Source: Pseudoxanthomonas sp. 3HH-4 (lineage in GTDB: Bacteria; Pseudomonadota; Gammaproteobacteria; Xanthomonadales; Xanthomonadaceae). From it: DNA of 64,000 nucleotides. The stretch is taken from NCBI RefSeq assembly GCF_006716465.1, contig NZ_VFPB01000001.1, positions 326,483-390,482 on the forward strand. Direction: 5' to 3'. Of this stretch, positions 55,097 to 62,902 are shown piece after piece (within the stretch, counting starts at the first letter, position 1; each line of letters starts with the position of its first letter). The translations under genes were made by a program, and so were the position numbers. The notes beneath the pieces are model-generated. The model was not told where the DNA came from. It saw only the letters and a program-made list of their open reading frames with translations, and searched no databases.

Positions 55097-57787
55097 TTAG
55101 AACTTGAAGCGGAAGTTCAGGTAGTACTGACGGCCGTTGCTGTAGAAGGCATGCGGCAGGTAGCCCGGCACCGCGTCGTTCTCCGTGTAGTACTTCAGCT
55201 TCGGATCGTTGAGGTTCAGACCATCCAGGCTGATGGTCAGCCAGTCGGTGGCCTTGAAGCCCAGCGAAGCCGACACCGTGGCGAAGTCGTCCTGGTAGAA
55301 GTTGTCGGTGCGGCTGACACCGGCGTAGAACGAGCTGCGGTAGCTGTAGTTCACGCGCGCGTTGAAACGATCGTTCTCGTACCAGGCCGACAGGTTGTAG
55401 GTGTTCTCGGACGTGCCGTTCAGCGGCTTGCCGCCATCGGCGTCGCCATCCACGTAGGTGTAGTTGGCGTTGAAACCGAAGTTCTCGCCGATCGGCTGCT
55501 CGTAGGTCAGCTCCACGCCGCGGGCCTTGCCGTTCGAGTTGACCGGGATCGATACCAGGTAGTCGCTGTAGACGTCGGTACCGGCGGCTTGGCTGGCCTG
55601 TTGGTCCTTGTACTGCACGACGACGTTGTCGAAATCGACATAGCCGTCCATGTCCATCGAGAACACGCTGGCGGCCAACAGCGCGCGCGGTGCGAAGTAC
55701 CACTCAAGCGAGGCATCGAAGTTGGTCGAGACGAGTGGATCAAGGTTCGGGTTGCCGCCGCTACCTTCGTGCGTCAGATCGTTGAGTGTCAGCGAACCGG
55801 CCAGCGCCGAGAAATCCGGGCGGGTCATGGTCTTGCTGCCCGAGACGCGCGCCACCAGGCTGTCGGTCAGTTCGAACTTGAAGTTCACGCTGGGTAGCAG
55901 TTCGTTGTAGTCGTTGTTGACCACGACCGGCAGGTAGTCGCCGAATGCGGAGCCCACGATCGCACCGGGAATGCCGGAGTTTGGCGCGAGCGCCTGGTTG
56001 TAGTGCACGTCCGTCTGCGTCCGCACGTAGCGCAGGCCGGCGTTGCCGCTCCAGCGGTCGCCCCGGAAGTTCAGCTGCGCATACACGGCATTGATGTCTT
56101 CCTCCACGCCGTACACGTCGGAGAAGTAGAAGCGTTCGGGATTGTTCCGGTTGGCGAAGTCGGCGTTGATCTGCGCCAGCTGCCCGGGCGTGTAGTACCA
56201 GATGCCCGACGGCACGTTGCCGCCGACGCCGAAATCGCTGGGGTATGCGCCGCCGGCCGCCGGATAGGCGGTGATGTCGGTCCAGTTGCTGGCCCAGTTC
56301 GGCCCCTGCGCGAGCGAGAAGTCATTGCTGCGTTCGTGCGTGGCGTAGCGATAGCCGAAGTCCAGGGACGACAAGGTGTCACTGTCGAAGAAGAACTGGC
56401 CGTCGGCCGAGGCCCAGTCTTCCTTGTCCAGCACGTCGATGCCTTGCGCTCCGAAGATCCAGCCGTTCTGAGGCAGGTGGTTCGCGGCCGTGTTGGTGCC
56501 GCCCAGCGACCAGTCGATCGGGTTTCCCACGCCGTTCATGTTCCAGCTCGCGCCGGCGTTGCCGGCGATGCCGGTTTCCAGCACGTCCTGCGTGGGGCTG
56601 CTGCCGTTGCCCTTTGTGGAACCGAGCTGGAACACGAACTTCAGTGCGTCGCTGGCATTCCATTCGGCATCGAGCGCGATGTACTTGGAGGTCGAGACCG
56701 CGCCTGGGCGGGAGATCATGTCGTACACGCCGTAAGGAACGGCAGGCGTGTTTGTGCTGGGAGCGTAGGTGGCGCTGGTAAGCACGCCGTTCTCGACCGT
56801 GTAGCTGGTGGGCGTATTCGAATTGACGAACTGGCTCGCCCACATCATGTAGTTGCGGTTGTAATTGTCCGCCTTCAGGCGCGAGTAGAACGCGTTGACG
56901 TTCAGGGTCAGGTTATCGGTGACCTTGGCTTCGATGTTGGCCACGCCGCCCTGACGCTTGCGCACCTGTTCGAACAGTGCCGCGCCGATCAGGTTGGGGT
57001 AGAGCGCGCCATTGAGCTCGGGATTGGCCGACGTGATGGTGCCATAGCCGCCCACCACTTCCTGGCCGTCGCGGCGCAGGCTGCGCTCTTCGTTGAAGAT
57101 CTGCACCAGGAAGCCGGCGGTGCCTTCGTCGTTGCGCCAGTTCAGCAGTGCGTCGAGCTGCGGTTTGGTGTCGCCCGGCAAGTCGGAATGCACCGCGCCG
57201 ATGGAGCCTTGGATGGTCAGCGGCTCGGCGAACTGCAGCGGACGACGGGTGATGATGTTGACCGAGCCGGCGGTGCCGCCTTCCACGAGCTTCGCTTCGG
57301 AGGTCTTGTGCACGACCACGCGGTCCACGATCTCGGACGGATACAGCGAGTAGCTCACGCTGCGGCCGACGTTGCCTACCTGGCTGAGCACGAACCAGTC
57401 GCCCGTGCCAATGGTGTGGCCGTTGACGAGGGTCTGGGTGAGGCTGGGATTGGTGCCGCGCAGGCTGACGCGGTCGGCTTCGTCGAAGCCGCCTTCGCTG
57501 GCGCTGGAGGAGGCGATGTTGACGCCGGGCAGCTGGCGCAGCGTGTCGGCCACGTTCTTGGCCGGCAGCTTGCCGATGTCTTCTGCCGTGACGACTTCGA
57601 CGTGGGTGGCGGCATCGCGCTTGGCATCGAGGGCCTTTTCGATGCTGCCGCGGATGCCGGTGACGACGACGGTGTCGAGGTCGGTCGCCGTCGTATCGGC
57701 CGGGGTGGCGTCCTGCGCGTTGACCTGCATCGAGAACGCGAGCCCGGCGGCGATCGAGGCCGAAAGGATCGAGGTGCGGTACTTCAT
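55097..57787 (-). CDS. TonB-dependent outer-membrane receptor (probable GlcNAc/chitooligosaccharide uptake)
   Basis: An 896-residue receptor with a signal peptide (ending VNAQD). An N-terminal TonB-box-like region (LDTVVVTG) and plug (about 40-170: IGKLPAKNVADTLRQLPGVN, GTNPSLTQTLVNG) lead to a 22-strand barrel ending NFRFKF. The family is the large Xanthomonas-type TBDT set with IRGSIEKALDAKRD. Substrate is inferred from its position between GH20 and a hexose kinase, beside nag genes. Confidence 0.93.
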   Translation of the reverse strand: MKYRTSILSASIAAGLAFSMQVNAQDATPADTTATDLDTVVVTGIRGSIEKALDAKRDAATHVEVVTAEDIGKLPAKNVADTLRQLPGVNIASSSASEGGFDEADRVSLRGTNPSLTQTLVNGHTIGTGDWFVLSQVGNVGRSVSYSLYPSEIVDRVVVHKTSEAKLVEGGTAGSVNIITRRPLQFAEPLTIQGSIGAVHSDLPGDTKPQLDALLNWRNDEGTAGFLVQIFNEERSLRRDGQEVVGGYGTITSANPELNGALYPNLIGAALFEQVRKRQGGVANIEAKVTDNLTLNVNAFYSRLKADNYNRNYMMWASQFVNSNTPTSYTVENGVLTSATYAPSTNTPAVPYGVYDMISRPGAVSTSKYIALDAEWNASDALKFVFQLGSTKGNGSSPTQDVLETGIAGNAGASWNMNGVGNPIDWSLGGTNTAANHLPQNGWIFGAQGIDVLDKEDWASADGQFFFDSDTLSSLDFGYRYATHERSNDFSLAQGPNWASNWTDITAYPAAGGAYPSDFGVGGNVPSGIWYYTPGQLAQINADFANRNNPERFYFSDVYGVEEDINAVYAQLNFRGDRWSGNAGLRYVRTQTDVHYNQALAPNSGIPGAIVGSAFGDYLPVVVNNDYNELLPSVNFKFELTDSLVARVSGSKTMTRPDFSALAGSLTLNDLTHEGSGGNPNLDPLVSTNFDASLEWYFAPRALLAASVFSMDMDGYVDFDNVVVQYKDQQASQAAGTDVYSDYLVSIPVNSNGKARGVELTYEQPIGENFGFNANYTYVDGDADGGKPLNGTSENTYNLSAWYENDRFNARVNYSYRSSFYAGVSRTDNFYQDDFATVSASLGFKATDWLTISLDGLNLNDPKLKYYTENDAVPGYLPHAFYSNGRQYYLNFRFKF

Positions 57788-57932
57788 GATGTCTCTCCCA
57801 TCATTGTTTTAGAGTTCCGGCAGCCATCGCTCGCGCTGTTCCGCCGTGCTTGGTACTTCGATGTCGCCTGGCGTTGCACGTGTCCCCTGCACCCCGCCCC
57901 TTCATGCTTCGCGCCTGTGCCGGCGCTTTCCT

Positions 57933-58967
57933 TCATTGGCCCTCGTCGCGATCCAGGTACCACCTGGCCGCCCCGATGACGCCCAACTGCCCGTGCTCCA
58001 CCAGCTTCACGGGAATGCGTTCCAGCGCCTCGCGCATCGATCCCTTGTTGAGGAAGCGCGGCACGAAGCTGCTCTGGATCAGGAAATCGCGGATCTTCGG
58101 CAAGATGCCGCCGGCCAGGTACACGCCGCCCTGCACGCCGTAGAGCAGCGCCATGTCGCCAACCACGCTGCCCAGCAGGCCGCAGAACACGTCCAGGCTC
58201 TCGCGCGCCGTCGGGTCGCTGCCGGACAACGCCGCGGCGGTGATGTCGCCGGGGCGCGCATAGGTCGAAGGCGCCGCGCCACGCACCGCGCACAGCGCGG
58301 CATGCAGGTTCATCAGACCGGGACCGGAGAGGGCCTGCTCGACCGGCACGTGCGTGCGGGTCTTCAGCATTTCGGTGAGCAGCGCCATTTCCAGCGCGTT
58401 GCCGGCGGTCAGCGCGGCCTGGCCGGCCTCGGTCGCCAGCACAACGGCGCGCTTGCCGGTCGGAATCCAGACCGCAGCGCCCAGGCCGGTGCCGGGCCCG
58501 AGGATCAGCGTGGGCCCGTGCTTCGGCGCGATGGCCGGCCCGGCCAGCTGCAGCACTTCGCTGGCGTCCATCTGCGCCGCGGCGTGCGCCACGGCTTCGA
58601 AATCGTTGACCAGGCGGACGTCGTCGAAGCCGAGCTGCGCGCGCAGTTCGTTCGGCGACAGCCGCCACGGCAGGTTGTTGGTGATGACGGTGCCGTCTTC
58701 CAGCGCGTAGCCGGCGCTGGCGATCACGGCACGCGTTGCCCGGGCCGGACCCAGTCGGGCAAGGAAGTCGCCGACGATGTCACCCAGGCCCGCGTGGTCG
58801 GCGCAGACGTACTTGCGGTACTCGAGCACGCTGACCGGCGCACCCGGATCGCCGCTGCCGCGGACCAGGCCGATGCGGACATGCGTGCCACCGACGTCCG
58901 CCGCGATGAAGGCGTCTTCCGCCCTGCGGATGGCATCTGCCGGTAGTGGATTTGCAATGGCGACCAC
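57933..58967 (-). CDS. glk: Glucokinase-type hexokinase (possible GlcNAc kinase, NagK-II)
   Basis: A 344-residue non-ROK bacterial glucokinase-fold enzyme: AAFIAADVGGTHVRIGLV-type N-terminal phosphate loop (here FIAADVGGTHVRIG), NNLPWRLS, LVNDFEAVAHA and ILGPGTGLGAAVWIP. In Xanthomonas, similar kinases in nag loci phosphorylate GlcNAc, so that role is likely but not proven. A GTG start at 58967 is chosen because GGGGAGA lies just before it; an open extension to 59114 crosses the operator. Leads to the TonB receptor gene 145 bases on. Confidence 0.87.
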   Translation of the reverse strand: MVAIANPLPADAIRRAEDAFIAADVGGTHVRIGLVRGSGDPGAPVSVLEYRKYVCADHAGLGDIVGDFLARLGPARATRAVIASAGYALEDGTVITNNLPWRLSPNELRAQLGFDDVRLVNDFEAVAHAAAQMDASEVLQLAGPAIAPKHGPTLILGPGTGLGAAVWIPTGKRAVVLATEAGQAALTAGNALEMALLTEMLKTRTHVPVEQALSGPGLMNLHAALCAVRGAAPSTYARPGDITAAALSGSDPTARESLDVFCGLLGSVVGDMALLYGVQGGVYLAGGILPKIRDFLIQSSFVPRFLNKGSMREALERIPVKLVEHGQLGVIGAARWYLDRDEGQ

Positions 58968-59032
58968 ACGTCTCCCCACATGTTCGCGGCCGGGACTCCC
59001 GCATCCCGATATGGCCCGAGTGTGGAAAGTGT

Positions 59033-59048
59033 TTGACAACGTTGTCAA
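59033..59048. promoter_or_regulatory. LacI-type operator upstream of glk
   Basis: TTGACAACGTTGTCAA, a perfect 16-bp palindrome with the central CG typical of LacI-family sites. It lies 66-81 bases before the glk GTG and contains TTGACA, so it may overlap a -35. Probable NagR site. Confidence 0.8.
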
Positions 59049-59280
59049 GACTCTGTCATCAAATAGGCGTCTGGCAAGCGGTCTGGCGTAGCAAAATGGA
59101 AACAATTGGTGCATTCAGGAATTTATTAACTCCATAAGTGGCGTTAATTATTGAATATTAAGGCCAATTTTCTCGAAGTCTCGCAGGACTTCATGTTGCA
59201 GTGCATGAGGCCTTGGCGCTCACAGTAAGGGGTCGTGCCGTCGCCACAACTGCCGATCCAGGTGTTCTTCCACGAAGTCT

Positions 59281-59296
59281 TTGACAACGTTGTTCC
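59281..59296. promoter_or_regulatory. LacI-type operator upstream of nagP
   Basis: TTGACAACGTTGTTCC shares 13 leading bases with the palindrome at 59033 and is 54-69 bases before the nagP ATG. The 382-base gap 58968-59349 between glk and nagP contains both sites and an A/T-rich patch (about 59090-59180) but no gene. Confidence 0.75.
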
Positions 59297-59349
59297 CGAT
59301 GTCGGGTCGGTTCCGGACCCAGCCCATCGGCCAGCCAGAGGAGATTCCC

Positions 59350-60666
59350 ATGACCATCGCACCCGGCTCCAACCCGCTTCGCTCGCTGGCCATCGTTGGC
59401 CTGCTGTTCTTCATCATCGGGTTCTTCACCTGGATCAACGGACCGCTGATCACCTTCGTCAGGCTGGCCTTCGACCTGGACGAGGTGAATGCCTTCCTCG
59501 TGCTGATGGTGTTCTATCTGTCGTATTTCTTCCTCGCCCTGCCGGCGGCCGCGCTGCTCAAGCGCACCGGCATGAAGAAGGGGCTGGCCATCAGTCTGTT
59601 CGTGATGGCGGTGGGCGCGGCGATGTTCGGCGAATTCTCCACCCAGCGCTGGTATCCCGGCGCATTGGCCGGCCTGTTCGTGATCGGTGGCGGCCTGGCG
59701 TTGCTGCAGACGGCGGTGAACCCGTACGTCAGCATCCTCGGTCCCATCGAAAGCGCGGCCCAGCGCATCGCGTTGATGGGTATCTGCAACAAGGTCGCCG
59801 GCATCCTCGCGCCCATCGTGATCGGCACGCTGGTGCTGCATGGGGTGGGTGATCTGGCCGCGCAGGTGGAGACCGCGGATGCCGCCGGCAAGGCGGCGCT
59901 GCTGGATGCGTTCGCGGCGAAGATCCATCTGCCGTACCTGGTGATGGCCGGCGTCCTGGTGGTGGTCGCCATCGGCATCCTGTTCTCGCCGCTGCCGGAG
60001 GTGAAGCCGTCGGAGGTCAACGCCGCGCCGGTGGACGATGCCGCGGACGGCGAGCGTGGCCTGGCGCGGTTCCCGCACCTGTGGCTGGGCGTGCTCTGCC
60101 TGTTCGTCTACGTGGGCGTGGAAGTGCTGGCGGGCGACGCGATCGGCGCCTACGGCAACGGCTTCGGCCTGTCGCTGGACCAGACCAAGTTCTTCACGTC
60201 ATTCACGCTGACGGCGATGCTGATCGGCTATGTGGCCGGACTGGTGGCGATCCCGCGCTTCGTGTCGCAAGAGCGCTACCTTGCGATCTCCGCGACGCTG
60301 GGTGTGCTGTTCGCGCTCGGCGCGCTGTTGACGCGCGGCTACGTATCGGTCGGCTTCGTCGCGGCGCTGGGCTTCGCCAACGCGATGATGTGGCCGGCGA
60401 TCTTCCCGCTGGCGATCAAGGGCCTGGGCCGGCATACCGAGACGGGTTCGGCCCTGCTGATCATGGGCATCGCAGGCGGGGCGATCCTGCCGCAGGCGTT
60501 CGCGGTGCTGAAGCAGCATTACGACTTCCAGGCCGTATTCGCCGGGCTGGCCGTGCCGGGGTATCTGTACATCCTGTACTACGCGCTGGCCGGGCACCGG
60601 GTAGGCCGCTCGCGGCCGGCGACGGCCGTGCCGGAACGCGGCATCATGGCGGACTCGCCTCCATGA
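59350..60666 (+). CDS. nagP: NagP, MFS permease for N-acetylglucosamine
   Basis: A 438-residue 12-helix major facilitator of the sugar/FucP-like group: FFTWINGPLITFVRLAFDL and QTAVNPYVSILGPIESAAQR early, AIPRFVSQERYLAISATLG and ALGFANAMMWPAIFPLAIKG later. The NagP subgroup imports GlcNAc in Xanthomonas and Shewanella. AGAGGAG sits 8 bases before the ATG. First gene of nagP-nagR-nagB-II-nagA; it overlaps nagR by 4 bases. Confidence 0.93.
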   Translation: MTIAPGSNPLRSLAIVGLLFFIIGFFTWINGPLITFVRLAFDLDEVNAFLVLMVFYLSYFFLALPAAALLKRTGMKKGLAISLFVMAVGAAMFGEFSTQRWYPGALAGLFVIGGGLALLQTAVNPYVSILGPIESAAQRIALMGICNKVAGILAPIVIGTLVLHGVGDLAAQVETADAAGKAALLDAFAAKIHLPYLVMAGVLVVVAIGILFSPLPEVKPSEVNAAPVDDAADGERGLARFPHLWLGVLCLFVYVGVEVLAGDAIGAYGNGFGLSLDQTKFFTSFTLTAMLIGYVAGLVAIPRFVSQERYLAISATLGVLFALGALLTRGYVSVGFVAALGFANAMMWPAIFPLAIKGLGRHTETGSALLIMGIAGGAILPQAFAVLKQHYDFQAVFAGLAVPGYLYILYYALAGHRVGRSRPATAVPERGIMADSPP

Positions 60667-61745
60667 CGGAAACGCCCATGCGCCGACCCACCATCAAGGA
60701 CGTCGCCGAACGCGCGAAGGTCTCGCTGAAGACCGTGTCCCGGGTCATCAACAACGAACCGTCGGTGCTGCAGGGCACGCGCGCGCGCGTGCTGCACGCC
60801 ATCGCCGAACTGGACTACGAGCCGGACCAGTCCGCGCGCAACCTGCGCAGCGGCACGCCGTTCGTGATCGGACTGGTGTACGACAACCCCAACCCGTACC
60901 ACATCATCGGCGTGCAGAACGGCGTGCTGGCGGCGTGCAAGGAAACCGGCTTCGGCCTGCAGATCCATCCGGTCGATTCCACTTCACCGCTGCTGGCGGA
61001 GGAGCTGGTGGAATTCGTGCAGCGCTCGCGCCTGGCCGGCCTAGTGCTGACCGCGCCGATGTCCGAGCGCGCCGACCTGGTCACGGCATTGGCCGCGCGC
61101 GGAGTGAAGCTGGTGCGCATCATCGCCGCCACCGAGGATCCGGAAGACGGCCTGCCCTGCGTCTACGTCGACGACCGTGACGCCGCGTACGAGATCACCG
61201 AACACCTGATCCAGCTCGGCCACCAGCGCATCGGTTTCCTCTGGGGCGGCCTGGCGCACCGGTCGAGTACGGAGCGCTATGCCGGCTACGAGAAGGCGCT
61301 GAAGGATTACGGCATCCAGCTCGACAAGCACCTCATCGTGCCGGGCGACTACACCTTCGACGATGGTTTCCGTGGCGCGCGCCGCCTGCTCGCGCTGCGT
61401 GAGCCGCCGACGGCGATCTTCGGTTCCAACGACGAAATCGCGGCCGGCGTGCTGGCCGCCGCGAAGTCCACCGGCATGAACGTGCCTTACGACCTGTCCA
61501 TCGCCGGGTTCGAAGACAGCCCGTTCTCCAAGCAGTCGTGGCCACCGCTGACCACCGCCAAGCAGGCCACGCAGGACATCGCGAAGCAGGCCGCACGCCT
61601 GCTGATCGCCGGCCTGCGCCAGGACGCCTACGACGACAATCCTTCGCCCGTGCACAACCAGGGCTTCGTGCCGCAACTGGTGGTGCGTGGCTCCACTGCG
61701 CCGGTCAGGCCGCGCGCGGACCGACCCGAACCGACCTCCCCATGA
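60663..61745 (+). CDS. nagR: NagR, LacI-family repressor
   Basis: A 360-residue LacI-type regulator. The N-terminal HTH is TIKDVAERAKVSLKTVSRVI (about 9-28) with the minor-groove hinge helix at RNLRSGTP, and a periplasmic-binding-protein-like effector domain follows (FGSNDEIAAGVLAA, LSIAGFEDSPF). Probable inducer is GlcNAc-6-P or another nag intermediate. It overlaps nagP (ATGA) and nagB-II (ATGA), so it is co-expressed with the genes it likely controls. Its sites are the TTGACAACGTTGT boxes upstream. Confidence 0.93.
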   Translation: MTETPMRRPTIKDVAERAKVSLKTVSRVINNEPSVLQGTRARVLHAIAELDYEPDQSARNLRSGTPFVIGLVYDNPNPYHIIGVQNGVLAACKETGFGLQIHPVDSTSPLLAEELVEFVQRSRLAGLVLTAPMSERADLVTALAARGVKLVRIIAATEDPEDGLPCVYVDDRDAAYEITEHLIQLGHQRIGFLWGGLAHRSSTERYAGYEKALKDYGIQLDKHLIVPGDYTFDDGFRGARRLLALREPPTAIFGSNDEIAAGVLAAAKSTGMNVPYDLSIAGFEDSPFSKQSWPPLTTAKQATQDIAKQAARLLIAGLRQDAYDDNPSPVHNQGFVPQLVVRGSTAPVRPRADRPEPTSP

Positions 61746-62779
61746 CCGACACCTCGTTGCCCGCACCCTCCGATACGCTGATGCACCAGGAGGCGGCCCA
61801 GACCGCCGACATCGTCGCCGACCAGTACACCCGCAACGCCGCCACGGTGAAGGCGCTGGCCGACGACCTCCGCCGCAATCCGCCGCCCTTCGTCGTCACT
61901 TGCGCGCGGGGCAGTTCCGACCATGCGGCCACCTATGCGAAGTACCTCTTCGAAACCCAGCTGGGCGTGGTGACCGCATCGGCCTCGCCATCGGTGGGTT
62001 CGGTCTACGAAGCGAAGCAGCGGCTGGACGGCGCGCTGTACGTGGTGATCTCGCAATCGGGCAAGAGCCCGGATCTGCTGCGCAACGCGACGCAGGCGAA
62101 GGAGTCCGGCGCGCGCGTGGTGGCGCTGGTCAACGTGGAGGACTCCCCGCTGGCGCAACTCGCCGACACGGTGCTGCCGCTGCGCGCCGGTCCCGAGCGC
62201 AGCGTCGCGGCGACCAAGAGTTATCTCGGCTCGCTGGCGGCCATCCTGCAGCTGGCCGCGTACTGGAAGGACGAAGCGCCGTTGCATGGGGCGACGGAGG
62301 CGCTGCCGGACGCGCTGCGGCGCGCATGGCAGGCGGACTGGTCGCCGTTGGTGGAGGGGCTGGTCGGCGCGCACAACCTGTTCGTGCTCGGCCGCGGGTT
62401 GGGCCTGGCCGCCGCGCAGGAAGCCGCCCTGAAGTTCAAGGAAACCTGCGGCCTGCATGCGGAAGCCTACAGTTCGGCCGAGGTGAAGCATGGACCGATG
62501 GCGCTGGTGGGGCCGGGTTTCCCGGTGCTCTGTTTCGCACAGCCCGATGAAACCGAGGCCGGCACGCTGGCGCTGGCGCAGGAGTTCCGCGGTCGCGGCG
62601 CGCAGGTGTGGGTGGCGTCGCGGCAGGGCGATCTGCCGCTGGTCGAAGCGCCGCACCCGGCGTGCGCGCCGCTGCTGACCATCCAGAGCTTCTATCGCGC
62701 GATCAATGCACTGGCGCTGCGTCGCGGCCACAATCCCGATGTGCCGCCGCATCTGAACAAAGTCACCGAGACAGTCTGA
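61742..62779 (+). CDS. nagB-II: NagB-II, SIS-domain glucosamine-6-phosphate deaminase
   Basis: A 345-residue protein with two SIS sugar-phosphate isomerase domains: VTCARGSSDHAATYAKYLFE and VISQSGKSPDLLRNA in the first, LGRGLGLAAAQEAALKFKET in the second, ending NPDVPPHLNKVTETV. The absence of a glutamine amidotransferase domain distinguishes it from GlmS; in nag loci this class (NagB-II) releases ammonia from GlcN-6-P to give fructose-6-P. It overlaps nagR by 4 bases. Confidence 0.92.
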   Translation: MTDTSLPAPSDTLMHQEAAQTADIVADQYTRNAATVKALADDLRRNPPPFVVTCARGSSDHAATYAKYLFETQLGVVTASASPSVGSVYEAKQRLDGALYVVISQSGKSPDLLRNATQAKESGARVVALVNVEDSPLAQLADTVLPLRAGPERSVAATKSYLGSLAAILQLAAYWKDEAPLHGATEALPDALRRAWQADWSPLVEGLVGAHNLFVLGRGLGLAAAQEAALKFKETCGLHAEAYSSAEVKHGPMALVGPGFPVLCFAQPDETEAGTLALAQEFRGRGAQVWVASRQGDLPLVEAPHPACAPLLTIQSFYRAINALALRRGHNPDVPPHLNKVTETV

Positions 62780-62785
62780 TTCACG

Positions 62786-62872
62786 CGGTCATTCCGGCGG
62801 AAGCCGGAATCCATTCTGCTTTGCGGTAGTCCCGCAGAATCAAGATGGATCCAGGCGTTCGCCGGGATGACG
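62786..62872. repeat. Inverted repeat between nagB-II and nagA
   Basis: CGGTCATTCCGGCGGAAGCCGGAAT and GGATCCAGGCGTTCGCCGGGATGACG form an imperfect hairpin filling most of the 123-base gap. A unit of similar type lies at 20518-20550. It may limit transcription into nagA. Confidence 0.7.
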
Positions 62873-62902
62873 ATTCCCACGATTTCCCAGGTCTCAAGCC
62901 GC

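Noticed and set aside
61742-62779. GlmS (glucosamine-6-phosphate synthase)
   Set aside because: Only the two SIS domains are present, without the N-terminal glutaminase domain, and the gene lies between nagR and nagA.
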